Part shown: positions 20,691 through 31,863 of the stretch, piece after piece
How positions within the stretch are numbered: the first letter of the stretch is position 1
How the letters are laid out: each line of letters starts with the position of its first letter
Source of the DNA: Molothrus aeneus
Taxonomy: Eukaryota; Chordata; Aves; Passeriformes; Icteridae
Length of the DNA stretch: 64,000 nucleotides
NCBI RefSeq assembly: GCF_037042795.1
Contig: NC_089646.1
Span: 152,213,601-152,277,600 of the forward strand
Direction: 5' to 3'
Made by a program: the position numbers and the translations under genes
The notes under the pieces: generated by a model
Told to the model about the DNA's origin: nothing
What the model saw: only the letters and a program-made list of their open reading frames with translations
Database searches by the model: none

Positions 20691-22747
20691 TGTCATTCCC
20701 AATCTCCCTCAGACTTTTCTGGGAATCATATAGAAAACGACTTTGCATTTCTGCTCACAAATAACATTTTCTAATCCCAAAAGGAGTCCTGAGGATGTGC
20801 CTTAAGTGCATCCCTGCTATGTTTACAAACACATCCGAGCACCACCGAGCAGCTTTGGGAAATGCTGGTGGATGCAAATTGGATAAACTCAGTCAATGAA
20901 GCCGGAGGGTTTCCCAGCAGCCCCAGGACCAGCATATTCCAGCGCGTATTTATCCAACTAATCTTCAAGATATCAGGGATAATCTTTGCTGTTTTTCCTT
21001 TAATGAACGCCCGACACGCTCGCCTGGAAGCTGTTCCTGCAGGGACCACCGGAGAGAAGGAATCAGATATCCCAGCTCCAATCGTTTATCACCATCAGAT
21101 CAGGGACGGAGCTTTTTCCCAGGTCTCTTCCCTCAATAATTCCGAACATGTTCGGTTGTTAACCTCACTTAGCCTCCAGTAGAGCCTGGGAGACCAAACC
21201 GGGGAAGTTATTCCCAGGCTGCTCCATGTTGGGAATTTCAGGGCAGAGAGAGATAAGAAGGGAGGGCAAAGCAGGATGGGGGAATCCTTAAAAATCTTGG
21301 CCACAAACGGGGTTTTCCTTGAACTGTGTCGTTCTCCCAGTGGCACCAAGCTCTGCTGAGTCGGGATCCAAGGAATTTCATGCTCGTTATCAGCTCCCCA
21401 CCAAGGGCTGTGACCTCATTAGCATTCCCAGGCTAAGGGAAAAGGGATGCCAGCCAAGGATGCTGCAGGATTGAGACGTTTGTGGAGCAAGGATGCTGCC
21501 ATGAGCAAGACAGAATTCCCAGAAAGGGGACTCTGCTCCCTCCAGCAGCCAGGTTTTCCTCACACCCATCCCGGTGCTCATCCAGAGGGTGTCTCCTTTC
21601 AGAGCACTCCTATCCAAGCCTGCATCCCACAGGGTTCCTAAAATCCCTGAGTTAGCAGGAGCCGGTGCCATGGAGCTGACCAAATTCTGTGTCCATTAAC
21701 TACTTAACAAAATTCCCTATGCCAGCCCCCGCCTCCAACACATCCAAGTTAATTCCCTTCCTCATTTCCAGGCCCAAAGCCAAGGCACATCTTTGTTTTC
21801 CCTCCTATCCTTGGAGTATTTGGGTTGGCAAAGGCTGCAGGATGAGCACCGCAGCACCCTGAGCTTTCTTAACCCCACACCTGCATCACACTCCAGCTAA
21901 AAATATCCAGGAATATCCACGACAATATAATTCCGTGACCAAAACAAATCCTCCATGGAAAAAAATCCACCTGCTGTGCTGAGCCAACACTTTCTTGCTG
22001 CTTTTGGATTGCTTTTTCCCTTCCAGATTCCATCTGGGACCCTCGGTTACTTCTAATCTGTGGAATATGGGAATTCTTGAAGCTCCCAAACCTCGTCACA
22101 CCCCATTCCCTGTTTTAGGGTGAATCCTGGGCATGGGTTCCAGCTGTGCTCTGCGCCCTGGATTCACTGTTATCCAGCTAGAAATCCAGCTGTTGGAAAC
22201 CAGCACATCCCTCAGAAAGGCCAGTTTAGCAGACAAATGGGATGGGAATTTTTGGGATGCTTCAGATCACCCGAACACGTAAGGTGAGCACTCCTAGATG
22301 TCCATTCCTGCTGTCACCATCCCAGAAGCCCCCGTCTTACTCAAACTGGAACCATAATGAAACTTCCCATCAAACCCAGTTGCTCCAGATCCATCCACCC
22401 CAAATGTGCCCTCCCTGGAATTTCCAGCCACATCCACCGAATTTTGGGAACACCAAAAACATTAATTTGGGTACTGAAGGGGGTCTTGGAGGAGTTTGGA
22501 CAACCGAGATTAGAAGCCACCTCAAATCCTCGAGCAGGGGAAGTGACAGTGAAGGGTCTTCAATGGATCTTGACAGCTTGTTCAGATTGTCACTGACAAG
22601 ATGTGAGTGACAGCTTTTTGCTCTTTCCCAGGACGGGGTGGATATGGAGATTGAATTCCATAGATCTGGATTAAACTCCTTGGGATAATCATGTCATTTT
22701 TCTGTCATTTTTGTAACAAAAATAGCATGGGCAGGAGGTTCAGGGAA
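20691..22747. other. Unique noncoding DNA, conserved-looking at 20770-21180
   Basis: No gene is recognised. Positions 20770-21180 are CR1-free and low in repeats. They contain AAATTGGATAAACTCAGTC, TATTTATCCAACTAATC and AACATGTTCGGTTGTTAACC (which includes a GTTAAC-type core). The remainder to 22747 is ordinary unique DNA. Open frames of 75-120 codons there lack recognisable domains. Confidence 0.3.
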
Positions 22748-22749
22748 GG

Positions 22750-23272
22750 GATCATCCCCCAGTGCTGAGGGACCACAAATTCTGGGATCAGTTTTGGACT
22801 CCTCATGATGAGGGGCTGGAGCATGTCCAGAAAAGGGAACAGAGCTGGAAAAGAGGCTGGAGCACCAGGAGTGGCTGAGGGATCTGGAGGAGCTCAGCCT
22901 GGAAAAAAGGAGGCTCAGGGGGGACATTCTGGCTCTGTCCCCTGACAGGAGGGTACAGCCAGGGGGAGGTCAGGCTCTGCTCCCAGGGAACAAGGGACAG
23001 GATGAGAGGAAACAGCCTCAGGTTATGCCAGGAGAGGTTCAGGATGGACATCAGGAGGAATTTGTTCATGGAAAGGATGGTCAAGGATTGGAATAGGCCC
23101 AGGGAGGTGTTGGAGTCCCCATCCATGGAGGTGTCCAAGGAAGGACTGGATGTGGCACTCAGTGCTCTGGGCTGGTGACAAGTTGGGGATTGGTCACAGG
23201 TTGGACTTGAAGATCTTTGGAGGTCTTTTCCAACCAAAATTATTCCAGTCCATTATTGTATTCGATGATCTC
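22750..23272 (+). mobile_element. CR1 3' end, about 520 bp, plus strand
   Basis: The copy begins around CAGTGCTGAGGGACCACAAA and continues with AGGGGCTGGAGCATGTCC, GGAGGCTCAGGGGGGACATT, GAGAGGTTCAGGATGGACAT and GGCACTCAGTGCTCTGG. It ends at GAGGTCTTTTCCAACC and TTCGATGATC. It covers the RT C-terminus plus the noncoding tail, with reading frames broken. Confidence 0.94.
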
Positions 23273-24261
23273 CTGGAATCCAGACCTGTACAGAGACCTC
23301 TTGTTTTGCTCCTCAGGATCAGGAATTCAGATTCCAAAGGCTGATGGACCTGTGTGTCAGTGACCCTGGGCATGGCATGGAGGGGGTGGCAGGGACACTT
23401 TAGTCCCTTGTGGACGTCCAGGTGAGCTGATTTGTGGCATCACAGATTCCTCCATTCTGTTTGCATCCCATTTTGAAGTGGATCCTGGTTGAGGCTCCTG
23501 TCTCACCTGCAAGATGGGTTCAAATCCTGCTTTGGATTCCCTGGTCAACCCACACTTGCAACACTGGGCTAATTGGAGTCCTTGAATGTAGGCATGCAAT
23601 GCTTGTTCTGCTCCAAGAAAAGAGGAAATCCTCAGGAATCCATAAAAGAGGAATTTCACAGCTTCACACGATCTTTCTTGGAACAACTGGAGTCAATTGT
23701 GCTCTGGAACCAAATGAGAGACAATCCCTTCACCTCCTTACCTTGAGTGTCTTCTGCTAAAATTAAATTGAATTTCATTGTTGTTCTCACTCAATGAAAC
23801 CTCTTGGGCCTCCATCTCTTGTTCTGAGGGGTCCTTCCCTCTCCTTTGCCCCCTACATCTGGAATGTTCTGATCCATGGGGGTTTCCCTACCACTTTTCA
23901 CCATTCTTCCAACTGATTTTACCACATCTCTCTGACAGACTTTTCCTCTGGGAACCTAGCAGGGAGGATCCCAAAGAGTTAACCCTCCTCTGTGGTTATC
24001 CAGGTGCTTCTCCGGGTGCAGCTCCCTTGGAGCCAGGAATCCTGCTGAGGTTTTCCGCAGGGCGACAGAGCCACTTAGTCCGCACCGCTGTCGGGAGCGG
24101 GGATGGGGCTGAAAGCAGATCCTCGCTTTCAGGTGACACTGAGGAGGCCAGATTGGGTTTCTCCTGGGAGAGGAGGAGGTGAGGAGCAGCCCAAGGAGAG
24201 GGTGGATCCTGAGGGCTGGAAGGGACAAGGTGGCATCAGCACGGTCATGCAACCTCTGGCC
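23273..24261. other. Unique noncoding DNA
   Basis: No gene is recognised. An open frame at 23434-23760 (plus) has no identifiable domain. GGTTCAAATCC at 23517-23527 resembles a tRNA B box, but no A box or cloverleaf surrounds it. Confidence 0.35.
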
Positions 24262-24297
24262 GTTTGTTTGACCCATTGCTGGATGGGTCAAACAAAC
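24262..24297. repeat. Perfect 15-bp inverted repeat
   Basis: GTTTGTTTGACCCAT at 24262-24276 is exactly complementary to ATGGGTCAAACAAAC at 24283-24297, with the 6-nt loop TGCTGG. Flanking TGGCC and GGCCA could extend the stem after a bulge. It lies 30 bp upstream of a CR1 copy. Confidence 0.92.
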
Positions 24298-24327
24298 CTG
24301 AAAGGTGGCCAAGCAGGACCAGAGCAG

Positions 24328-24872
24328 TGATTGTCCCTCTGCGCTGGCACTGCTGGGGCACCTCCAGTCCTGGGGTCACTTGTGGGTCCCTCACAATGAG
24401 ACAATGAGGAGCTGGAGCATGTCCAGGAAAGGGAATGGAGCAAATGGAGCTGAGGAAAGGTCTGGAGCACCTGGAACAGCTGAAGGAGGCTCAGTCTGGA
24501 GAAAAGAGAGGGCTCAGCCTGGAGAAAAGGAGGCTCAGGGGGGACCTCCTGGCTCTGCACAGCTCCCTGACAGGAGGGTGGAGCCAGGTGTGAATCAGGC
24601 TCTGCTCCCAAGGAACAAGGGACAGGATGAGAGGCAACAACCTCAAGTTTCACTGCAGGAAGTTTAGGTTGGATACTGGAAAAATTCCTTCACAGGAAAG
24701 GTGGTTGAGCACAGGAACAGTACTGGAGTCACCACCCCTGCAGCTATTTAAAAGCCATGTGCATGTGACACTTGGGGACAATGTTTGGTGGTGGCCTTGG
24801 CAGTGCTGGGGGTGGGCTGTACCCTATGACCTTGGAGGGCTTTTCCACCCTAAACAACCCCACGATTCCAAA
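24328..24872 (+). mobile_element. CR1 3' end with an internal 23-bp duplication, plus strand
   Basis: Signature words are GAGGAGCTGGAGCATGTCC, GGAGGCTCAGGGGGGACCTC, AAGTTTAGGTTGGATACTGG, TATTTAAAAGCCATGTGC and TGGTGGCCTTGGCAGTGC. The tail GGGCTTTTCCACCC, CCACGATTCC ends it. The word GGCTCAGTCTGGAGAAAAGA is repeated 23 bp later, a small tandem duplication private to this copy. Frames keep a weak FRLDTGKIP echo of the RT tail. Confidence 0.93.
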
Positions 24873-25140
24873 GGATCTCCTGGCAAAGAGCTTCGGATTC
24901 AGACGAGGACAGGTGCCAACCACATTGATTGTCCCCCCCATGGACACTTTGGTGTCACATGGAGACCTCAGGGACAGGTCCATCTACACCCAAAACCCCC
25001 ATCCAATGAGTTTTCAGTGATGAAGAACATCAAGCGAGAAGAAGAGTAATCCAGCAGGCAAAGTGTTAAGATAAACCACCCCATTCCAGAAGGGAAAGAG
25101 GGTGAGGAGATTGAAGTCTGGCTGGACTCTCCTCTATCCC
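24873..25140. other. Unique noncoding DNA
   Basis: No gene or repeat is recognised between the CR1 terminus and the AT-rich segment that follows. Confidence 0.35.
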
Positions 25141-25950
25141 CCCGTTTGATTTTATGGGCTCTGAAATGTTGCCCATCTGCCCTCGGTGGCTGCTGCTCTT
25201 TTTTAATTGGAAGGGACAGAGGGTATTGACGACCTATCAAAATTCATATCTCGGCAACATTTCATTCCCAGTGGCCTCAGCACTCTCCCTTTTCCCCCCC
25301 TCCTTCCCAGATAAAGGAACTGTCACTTCGATAAACGGCCCCTAATGGTGGGCAGAGAAGGTGGGACAAAAAGCTTTCAGATCCCGCCAGAAAACTTCAT
25401 CAAGAAAGCAAAAAAAAAAAAAAAAAACCAACCCTCCACAGGCTTTTTATTTTTTTAAATAACTGGGAGATTTCATTAATTGATTGACTATTAAAGCTAA
25501 TATAATTTTGATGATGTCGCCTATCTTTTCTGTCATTGATTTTAAGTCAGGGTCCCTTTCTCACCTTTTGGTTGTATTTTTGGGAATGGGGCATGTTGTT
25601 ATTAAAATCCAATTGAATTTTCACTATCTTTGCACCATAAGCTGGAGGAGCCAAAAAGAAGGAGTGTTATTGGTATTTGTTCAATTGAACATTAATTTCT
25701 GCTGCTTGGGCTCTTCCTTTTTTTACAGATAGCAAAAAAAAAAGTGCCCTCGCTGTTTATTCAATTGAATTTTCACTTTCTTTCCCTCCACATTAAGTGA
25801 CTTCTGTAATGGGAGAATTTCTTAATCCAAGGGAAAACAAAGAAAAAGGGAAATCGGATCCATAAGAAAGCTGACAGCAAACACATAGAGGTCACCAGAA
25901 GGCAAAGAGCTCAGGCTTAATTTTCATTAATTAATTTATTGGTGCCTAGG
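25141..25950. other. Candidate conserved noncoding / enhancer-like AT-rich segment
   Basis: This 0.8-kb CR1-free segment is AT-rich and dense in homeodomain-type cores (TTAATTGATTGAC, TCATTAATTAATTTATTGG). CCAATTGAATTTTCACTATC at 25609 and TCAATTGAATTTTCACTTTC at 25761 are near-identical, 152 bp apart. A third TCAATTGAACATTAAT lies at 25681. Poly-A runs sit at about 25410-25427 and 25734-25743. No open frame of note is present. The enhancer role is inferred from texture only. Confidence 0.35.
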
Positions 25951-26664
25951 TGGGGGCTCGGGCATAGGGTCCAGCTGTGCCACCTGAGAAATTGGCACAA
26001 CCCCCTTTTTGTGGTGTCACATCTGCAGGTGCTCAAACACCTGCGCTCCTGTCACCCCCCCTCTGTGGCCTCATGCACTTTCTGTCCCCACAGCAGCAAA
26101 AAAAATGAGGCCAGGCAAGGTCTTGGAAGCAGGTGACACACTCAGGTCACATCCAGGTGGCTCAGTGCTGTCCCCAGGACCTGATGAGCAGGAAAAGAGT
26201 GGAACGGTGGACACCCCCATGACTGAGGGTGTCAGGTCAAGTTGAATTCCCAAAAAACACCACAGGTGTACAAGTTCATCCCTCCTCCCAGGCCAGACTA
26301 AGTCTGCGTTCTCCCTGATGGAATTAAAGTCCAGGCTTGGTTTGGAGGCGCAGGAAGGTTGTCCTCAGCCTGACCACTGGGTGACAATGGGCAGGCAGGA
26401 GCTCTCCTTGCCGCCGGGGCTGTCCCTGTGACACATCAGGATGGCGTTTTGCTGCCACTGCAGCTTTAGGACCTTTGTTCCCTGCATCAGCAACTTCCCA
26501 GTTCCTGTCAGAGCAATCCAATCATCCTCGGCAGCAGTTCCGGAGAAGATCATTGGGTCAAGCCACTAAAGGTGAACGAGCCTTGCTGCCACCAACCAAC
26601 ACCTCCAGTGCTGATCCCAATCCCCAGCCCAGCAACTCCACGCTTTGCCCCAGCTGTGCCTTGA
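25951..26664. other. Unique noncoding DNA
   Basis: No gene is recognised. Open frames on both strands overlap and lack domains. Confidence 0.35.
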
Positions 26665-26900
26665 GCCACATATTTCATGGAATGTCCTGAGCTGGAAGGA
26701 TCTGAGTCCAACTCCTGGCCCTGCACTAGACACCCAAAAAATCCGAACATGTGGCTGAGAGCCAAACGCTTTCTGAGTTCTGCCACGATTGGAGCTGTGA
26801 CCACTTCCTTGGGGAGCCTGTTCCAGTGCCCAACCACCCTCTGGATGAAAAACCTTTCCCTAAAATCCCATCTAACCTAACCCTATCCTTTATCCCATTC
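26665..26900 (-). mobile_element. CR1 3' end, distinct subfamily, minus strand
   Basis: Signature words on the plus strand are GTCCAACTCCTGGCCCTGC, GTGGCTGAGAGCCAAACGC, GGAGCTGTGACCACTTCC, CCTGTTCCAGTGCCCAACC and CCCATCTAACCTAACCC. It has the same subfamily architecture as the plus-strand copy at 20430-20690. The 3' terminus is near 26665. Confidence 0.9.
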
Positions 26901-27354
26901 TGCAGCAGGGCTGTCAGTCCAGAAAGATGGATATTGATGCACAACTCAACAGCTCAACAGAATGTGGAGTTTCTCCTCGGCCTCAGATTTCCTTTCTTGG
27001 TGTTCTGGTGGTACAGAACATCCAGGAATTTTGGTTTCACTCATCCCACCTATGCCATAGGGAAACCAGAACTTCCCAGCACTGCCTGACTGTGCTGGTC
27101 CCACCTTTGCCATAGTGCTGCCCATGGACAACAGACCTTCCCTCCATCCCATAAACCTAACAGTGGCAGATTTGGGAAAGATTCTTCCAGTTCCCAAATG
27201 TTTTCCGTATCTCCAGCTGGGATGGGCTGCCTTGCCACATCCTAAACCACATCCCCATTCCAGTTTGGAGCTTTGCCAGGTTCTTGGAGCTGTGTTCCCC
27301 TGGAAGATGTTGGAAGAGATCAAGAGAGACCCGGGAGAAGGTGGATCAGGGCTT
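26901..27354. other. Unique noncoding DNA
   Basis: No gene or recognisable repeat is present. TTTGCCATAG and ATGCCATAGG recur loosely at 27050-27115. Confidence 0.35.
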
Positions 27355-27852
27355 CACTGACACCTCAAATTCTGGGATCAGTCTTGGCTCCTCACAACAA
27401 GAATGACATTGAGGGGCTGGAATGTGTTCAGAGAAGGGAACAGAATCTGGGAAGGGTCTGGAGAGCCAGGAGGGGCTGAGGGAGCTGGGAGGGGCTCGGA
27501 TGGAGGAAAGGAAGCTCAGGGGGGACCTTTCGACTCTCTCAAGTCCCTACAGGAGGGGTTGGGTCTCTGCTCCTGTGGAACAAGGGACAGGACAAGAGGA
27601 GACAGCCTCAATTTTTGCCAGGGGAAGTTTACATTGGATATCAGGAAAATTTCTTCACGGAAAGTTGTCCAGCCTTGACACAGCTTCCCAGAGCAGTATC
27701 GGAGTCACCATCCCTGGAGGGATTTAAAAGACATAAATGTGGCCCCTTTGGACATGGTTTAGTGGTGGCCTTGGCAGGTCTGGTTTAACAGTTGGGCTCA
27801 ATGATTTTAGAGGGCTTTTCCAACCTAAATGATCCTATAATCCCATGATTCT
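27355..27852 (+). mobile_element. CR1 3' end, about 500 bp, plus strand
   Basis: The copy runs from CACCTCAAATTCTGGGATC through AATGACATTGAGGGGCTGG, GGACAGGACAAGAGGAG and TTTACATTGGATATCAGG. It continues through GATTTAAAAGACATAAATG and GGACATGGTTTAGTGGTGG to TTTTCCAACCTAAATGATCC. One frame keeps KFTLDIRKISS, the degenerate RT tail. The TTTAGTGGTGGCCTTGGCAG tail marks the subfamily also seen at 24328 and 32105. Confidence 0.94.
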
Positions 27853-28210
27853 CTTTTCCCCCATAAGACCACTCTTACATTAAATGCACCATCACCCTTT
27901 TTGAAGCTTTGCATACCTTTTTGCGAAAATCAGCCCTTTTCCTTCTCCAGCTTGGGTTCAGGAATCTGCTCCTCCCACCAAACACCAGGAGAGACATAGT
28001 CACTGGCCACGGATTTCCTCCTACCCCCACACGCTTCCAGGAGCTGCCTTAGCAGGAATAAATCCCACAATTAAAGCAGCATTAGGACATTAGCTTTTAA
28101 AACCCCCGTCCTAGGAAATAATGTCCCCGTGTTAGCACAGAAAGCACCAGGGGTGTAAAACTTTTATTATTAAAATTAACATTTCAAACCCATACCATGA
28201 AGTAATGGGG
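27853..28210. other. Unique AT-rich noncoding DNA
   Basis: No gene is recognised. Positions 28050-28200 are AT-rich (CCACAATTAAAGCAGC, TTTTATTATTAAAATTAAC) and could be part of a noncoding element with the duplicated motif that follows. Confidence 0.3.
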
Positions 28211-28352
28211 GAGGTGAGGGCGGATAAATCAGATACTTAAACCAGGAATGTAACATTAGCACTTGGAATTGCGACCAGGAAATAAAGTCAAGGTGAGGAG
28301 ATGGATAAATCAGACAGCTCAGCCAGAGTCTCTTTGTGTTAACACTCAGAAT
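28211..28352. repeat. Two-copy degenerate direct repeat, about 79 bp apart
   Basis: GGTGAGGGCGGATAAATCAG (near 28213) recurs as GGTGAGGAGATGGATAAATC, AGAC (near 28292). Each is followed by a diverged half that ends in ACATTAGCACTTGGAAT or GTTAACACTCAGAAT. GATAA cores are GATA-factor-like, but no function is shown. Confidence 0.55.
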
Positions 28353-29139
28353 CCTTGAGGAAAAAGAGGAGGTCGAGAAATTAAACGGGGGAAAATGAAC
28401 AATGCAGGGCCTGATTCCAAACCAGGAGACACTCAGGAGAGGAATAACATGGGATAAGAGGAGATTAGGGATGTTCAGCTTTTTTGAAGTCTGCAGGGAA
28501 TTCCTCTGGGCTGTGCTGAAAGAGGGGCAGAGACACTTCATGGCAGAGGTCCAGAAAAGCCCTTTTCCCCTTAATAAAGCTTTAAATAAAGGAATCTGGG
28601 GAAGGAAGGGATGAAGATGTTTATTGGAACTTACAAACTCTTTTGCAACATCCATATTTTTAAGATACAAATGGAGACATTGCAGCAACTGAAGTCCCCA
28701 TCACCTTTCAACCATGGGTGATTTGGGCACTTGGGGATGAGCACACCCCATGCTCATGGTGGAGTGGGCTCAATTCCATCCTTCATGTCCATCTCCTGGG
28801 GCAAATCCAGTTGTTGGGAATTTCTAAGTGACACAATGCCTTAGGTTGAAATTTCTCCAGGGTGGTTACAGTGGGACTGAACTGATCCAGGTTTATCCCA
28901 AAGCTCCCCAGGAATGATTCCATATGAAAAATGTACTTTGCAAAGAGGAAAAAAAAAAATAAAAAAGGAAAATAAGGAGTAAACTCGGGATATCTGAGTG
29001 TCCCACAAAGTGCAGGAAGGGTTCCACAAGTCACACACAGGACTTTAGGCCTCCTCCCAGGAAATCTGTTGTTCCCTCCTTGATGTGTTTCTCACACAAT
29101 CCTGGCAAAGTATCCAGAAAATATTTAGACATCTAAAGA
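28353..29139. other. Unique noncoding DNA
   Basis: No gene is recognised. An A10 run lies near 28950. The open frame at 28176-28688 (minus, 170 codons) has no recognisable domain and overlaps the direct repeat. Confidence 0.35.
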
Positions 29140-29262
29140 GGTGTCCAAGACTGGGCTAAAGGGCACTCCTGGTCTAGTAGAAGGTCCCCTGTTCATGGAG
29201 AGAGTTGGAATTAGGCAACTCCTAAAGTCCCTTCCAACTTAACCCATTCTATGATTCCAGAT
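29140..29262 (+). mobile_element. Old CR1 3' tail, plus strand
   Basis: AGGTGTCCAAGACTGGGC, CTGGTCTAGTAGAAGGTCCC and AAAGTCCCTTCCAACTTAAC, then CCATTCTATGATTCC, matches the last 120 bp of CR1. It retains the ancestral TCTAG and ATTCTATGATTC words and looks older than neighbouring copies, which carry ATTCCATG. Confidence 0.82.
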
Positions 29263-30930
29263 CTATTGGTTTCTCTGGATCCTTCCAAGATATTTTCCAA
29301 CCCCTGTCTCCCTCCAATACTGCCAATACCACCACAAGGGTGGCCTTGGACACCAAAGGTGATGAATTTCACTGTGGAAGAGGGGCCATGCAGGGATGCT
29401 CAGAAAAAAAAGCCTCAGGTTTGGTTGCACAGGTGGCTGAGTTCCAGGATTGAAGAAAAGGAGGATCTGAAGGAAAGGATTCCTTCAGTGGTGACAGGTG
29501 TCACCCTCAGAGCGACAATCTCCACTTCCACAACCACAGCCACAACCTGCATTACCACTATGAGCCAGCAGGAAAAAATTCCAGCATTATTCCACACTGC
29601 AGGATCCTTCCTTGCCAATTGACTGTTAAACTCAGACCTTCTTTCCTACTCAGAATTTTTCTAGGACTTTTCTCTATATTTTCCCTACAATCCTTCCCAA
29701 AAAGAGACAACACCAAGCTGCTCCCACCAACTTGGTAAAACCATCCTGGAATGACCAAACTCTCCAGGGAAAGGCTGGAGGCAGAGAATTATTCCCAGGG
29801 TTTATTCTCCTCCCCTGGGTGGCTGAAACAGACGAAATCTCTGGCAAACAAGGATTGGGAATTCTATTTCTAGGAGACATAGTCTTTGGTGGTAACAAAA
29901 CATGGTGCTGAGGTGTCCCCAACTCTTTGGATGCAGAGGAACGATGGGAAAGAGGGAAGGGAAAGGCAGGGTGGCGATGGGAAAAGGGTGGGATATGATG
30001 TCATCTTCCCGCCCTCAGGGAATCCCTGAATTATTAATGGGAACAAAAAGCCATCCCTGCAACCCAAGCTGGGCCAGCTCTGATTTCATCTCTCGACAGC
30101 TCTGGCGCTCGGCTGCGCCGGCCGGTCCCGCTTCCGGAAGGGAATGAGCCTCACGGGGAGGAATGGCGGCACCAGGACGGGAATGCAGAGCTCTGTGGCA
30201 TCAGCACCAGGATCAGCCGTGACCTCCAGCCACATCCTCAGCCCCCCTTGGATGCTGGATGGAAAAACATGGTTGACTTGCTCCCTCCTTGTCACCCACC
30301 TGGGTCACTTGGCATGGATGGAGTTTGATGGAGAAATCCCTCCGGAGGAGGAGCTGTCAGAGGTGCTGAAGATGCAGTTAATTAAGGATACACCAGGAAT
30401 TTCCTCCATCCCAGGGCCATCCAGCTATTTTTTGATTAATTACATGCAATGAGCTGTGTGGGTCTGAGCCCAGGGGCAGAAAACACAGCAGAATTCACCA
30501 CATTGTTTTTGCCCAATTTCCTCACCAATTTCCAAAAGGAAATTTTCTTGGAAGTTTCAGTGGGAATTAAAAGGTAAAATTGTGGAAGTGGTGGAAAAGG
30601 AGCTGACTTTTATATAAGGAATGGCAGGAACAGAAATGGGGACACAACAAGAAACAAGAGCAACTTAACTGTTATGTCCATGCATGTTCATCATTCCAAA
30701 AGAATATTAAAATTATTGGAATCCTCTGGGAAACTGAAATGTGTTTAAAATAAACCAAAAATCCCAACAAAATTATTGCAATCATCTCCATCTTTCCCTA
30801 TTTCATTTCAAACAGCCATTTCAGTTTCATTTCAAACAGCCTTGGAAAGGAGCTTCCTGCTTCCACCTCACCACATTCCTCTGCATTCCTTCCTCATTTT
30901 CTCTTTCTCATCTCCCGATTCTTGATCTTC
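29263..30930. other. Unique noncoding DNA
   Basis: No gene is recognised. A small CpG cluster lies at 30090-30170 (GCGCTCGGCTGCGCCGGCCG). AT-rich homeodomain-type cores (CAGTTAATTAAGGATAC, TTTGATTAATTACATGC) lie at 30370-30450. A CA-rich stretch at 29525-29560 is low complexity. An exact direct repeat, CATTTCAAACAGCC, lies near 30805 and 30828. Confidence 0.35.
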
Positions 30931-31180
30931 ATGGAATCATAAAATCATGGAATGGTTTGGGTTGGAAGGGAACTTAAAAACCATCCAATCACATCCCCTG
31001 CCATGTGCAGGGACACCTTCCACTACCCCAGGTTGTTCCAAGCCCCATCCAACCTAGCCTTGAACACTTCCAGGGATGGGGCAGCCACAGCTTCTCTGGG
31101 AAATCTATTCTTGTGCCTCAGCACCCTCCCAGGGAAAAATTTCTTCCCAATATTCCTTCCAAACCCTCCGTGCTGCTGTG
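30931..31180 (-). mobile_element. CR1 3' end, minus strand
   Basis: The plus strand starts ATGGAATCATAAAATCATGG, then AATGGTTTGGGTTGGAAGGG, ACTACCCCAGGTTGTTCC and GGGATGGGGCAGCCACAGC. The minus strand reads NIGKKFFPG, NRFPREAVAAPSLEVF and KARLDGAWNNLG, a nearly intact CR1 RT C-terminal end. The 5' truncation is near 31180. Confidence 0.95.
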
Positions 31181-31863
31181 ACCTTGCCATGGGATTTGGA
31201 ACAATATCCAATATCCATCCCTTACTCCCATCTCCCCCTTCCCTTTGCGCCACTTCCTTGCAGCTTCCCCACTTGCGCAGTGGGATGCTCATCCATGAAT
31301 TTGGGGTATCTGGCAGGAAAAAGCTCTTTGAGCGTTTTTATTGTCTTCAACTGCATGTTCAGGTCATGACCTCATAATATGTGGGAACGCATCGGGACAC
31401 AGAGGTGGGATCCTGTGGAAGTTTCTGGATAAATGGATATCCATGTGTGTCTCTCCAATAAATTCCCTGTGCATATCAGAACTTTTAATGCTTATTTAAT
31501 CCAGACCCTGGAGCCCAGCTGGGACCTCTCGCAGTTCCTACCACGGATGGCTACTCCGAAAGGCTGATGGAAGCACTTGGATTCCAGGGAGAATTTTCTC
31601 TCTCTGCCTCATAAGCAAAGTGGTTTTCCCGAGGGATTTGAGCATGCAGAAGGGAGCCGCTCACTCAGCAGCTGAGCTATGGGGAGCTGTGCTATCCTAA
31701 AGGAGCGCTTCCAACAGGAGCGATGAATCTGCCTCTGGAAGGGAGAGATTGAGGGAAGAGAAACATTCCTTGCCTTGTTTTAGGGGATCCCAGTGAAGTT
31801 TTAAGAATGCTGGGTTTTTGAAGCTGGATTCTTCCAATGAAAAACCTGGATGTGATAGTGGAA
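31181..31863. other. Unique noncoding DNA, conserved-looking at 31490-31700
   Basis: No gene is recognised. Positions 31490-31700 are CR1-free with mixed composition (TTAATGCTTATTTAATCC, GGATTTGAGCATGCAG, GCAGCTGAGCTATGGG) and lack the repetitive texture of the flanks. Confidence 0.25.

Noticed and set aside
23517..23527. tRNA B-box-like GGTTCAAATCC
   Set aside because: No A box at the right distance, no acceptor or anticodon stems; probably chance.
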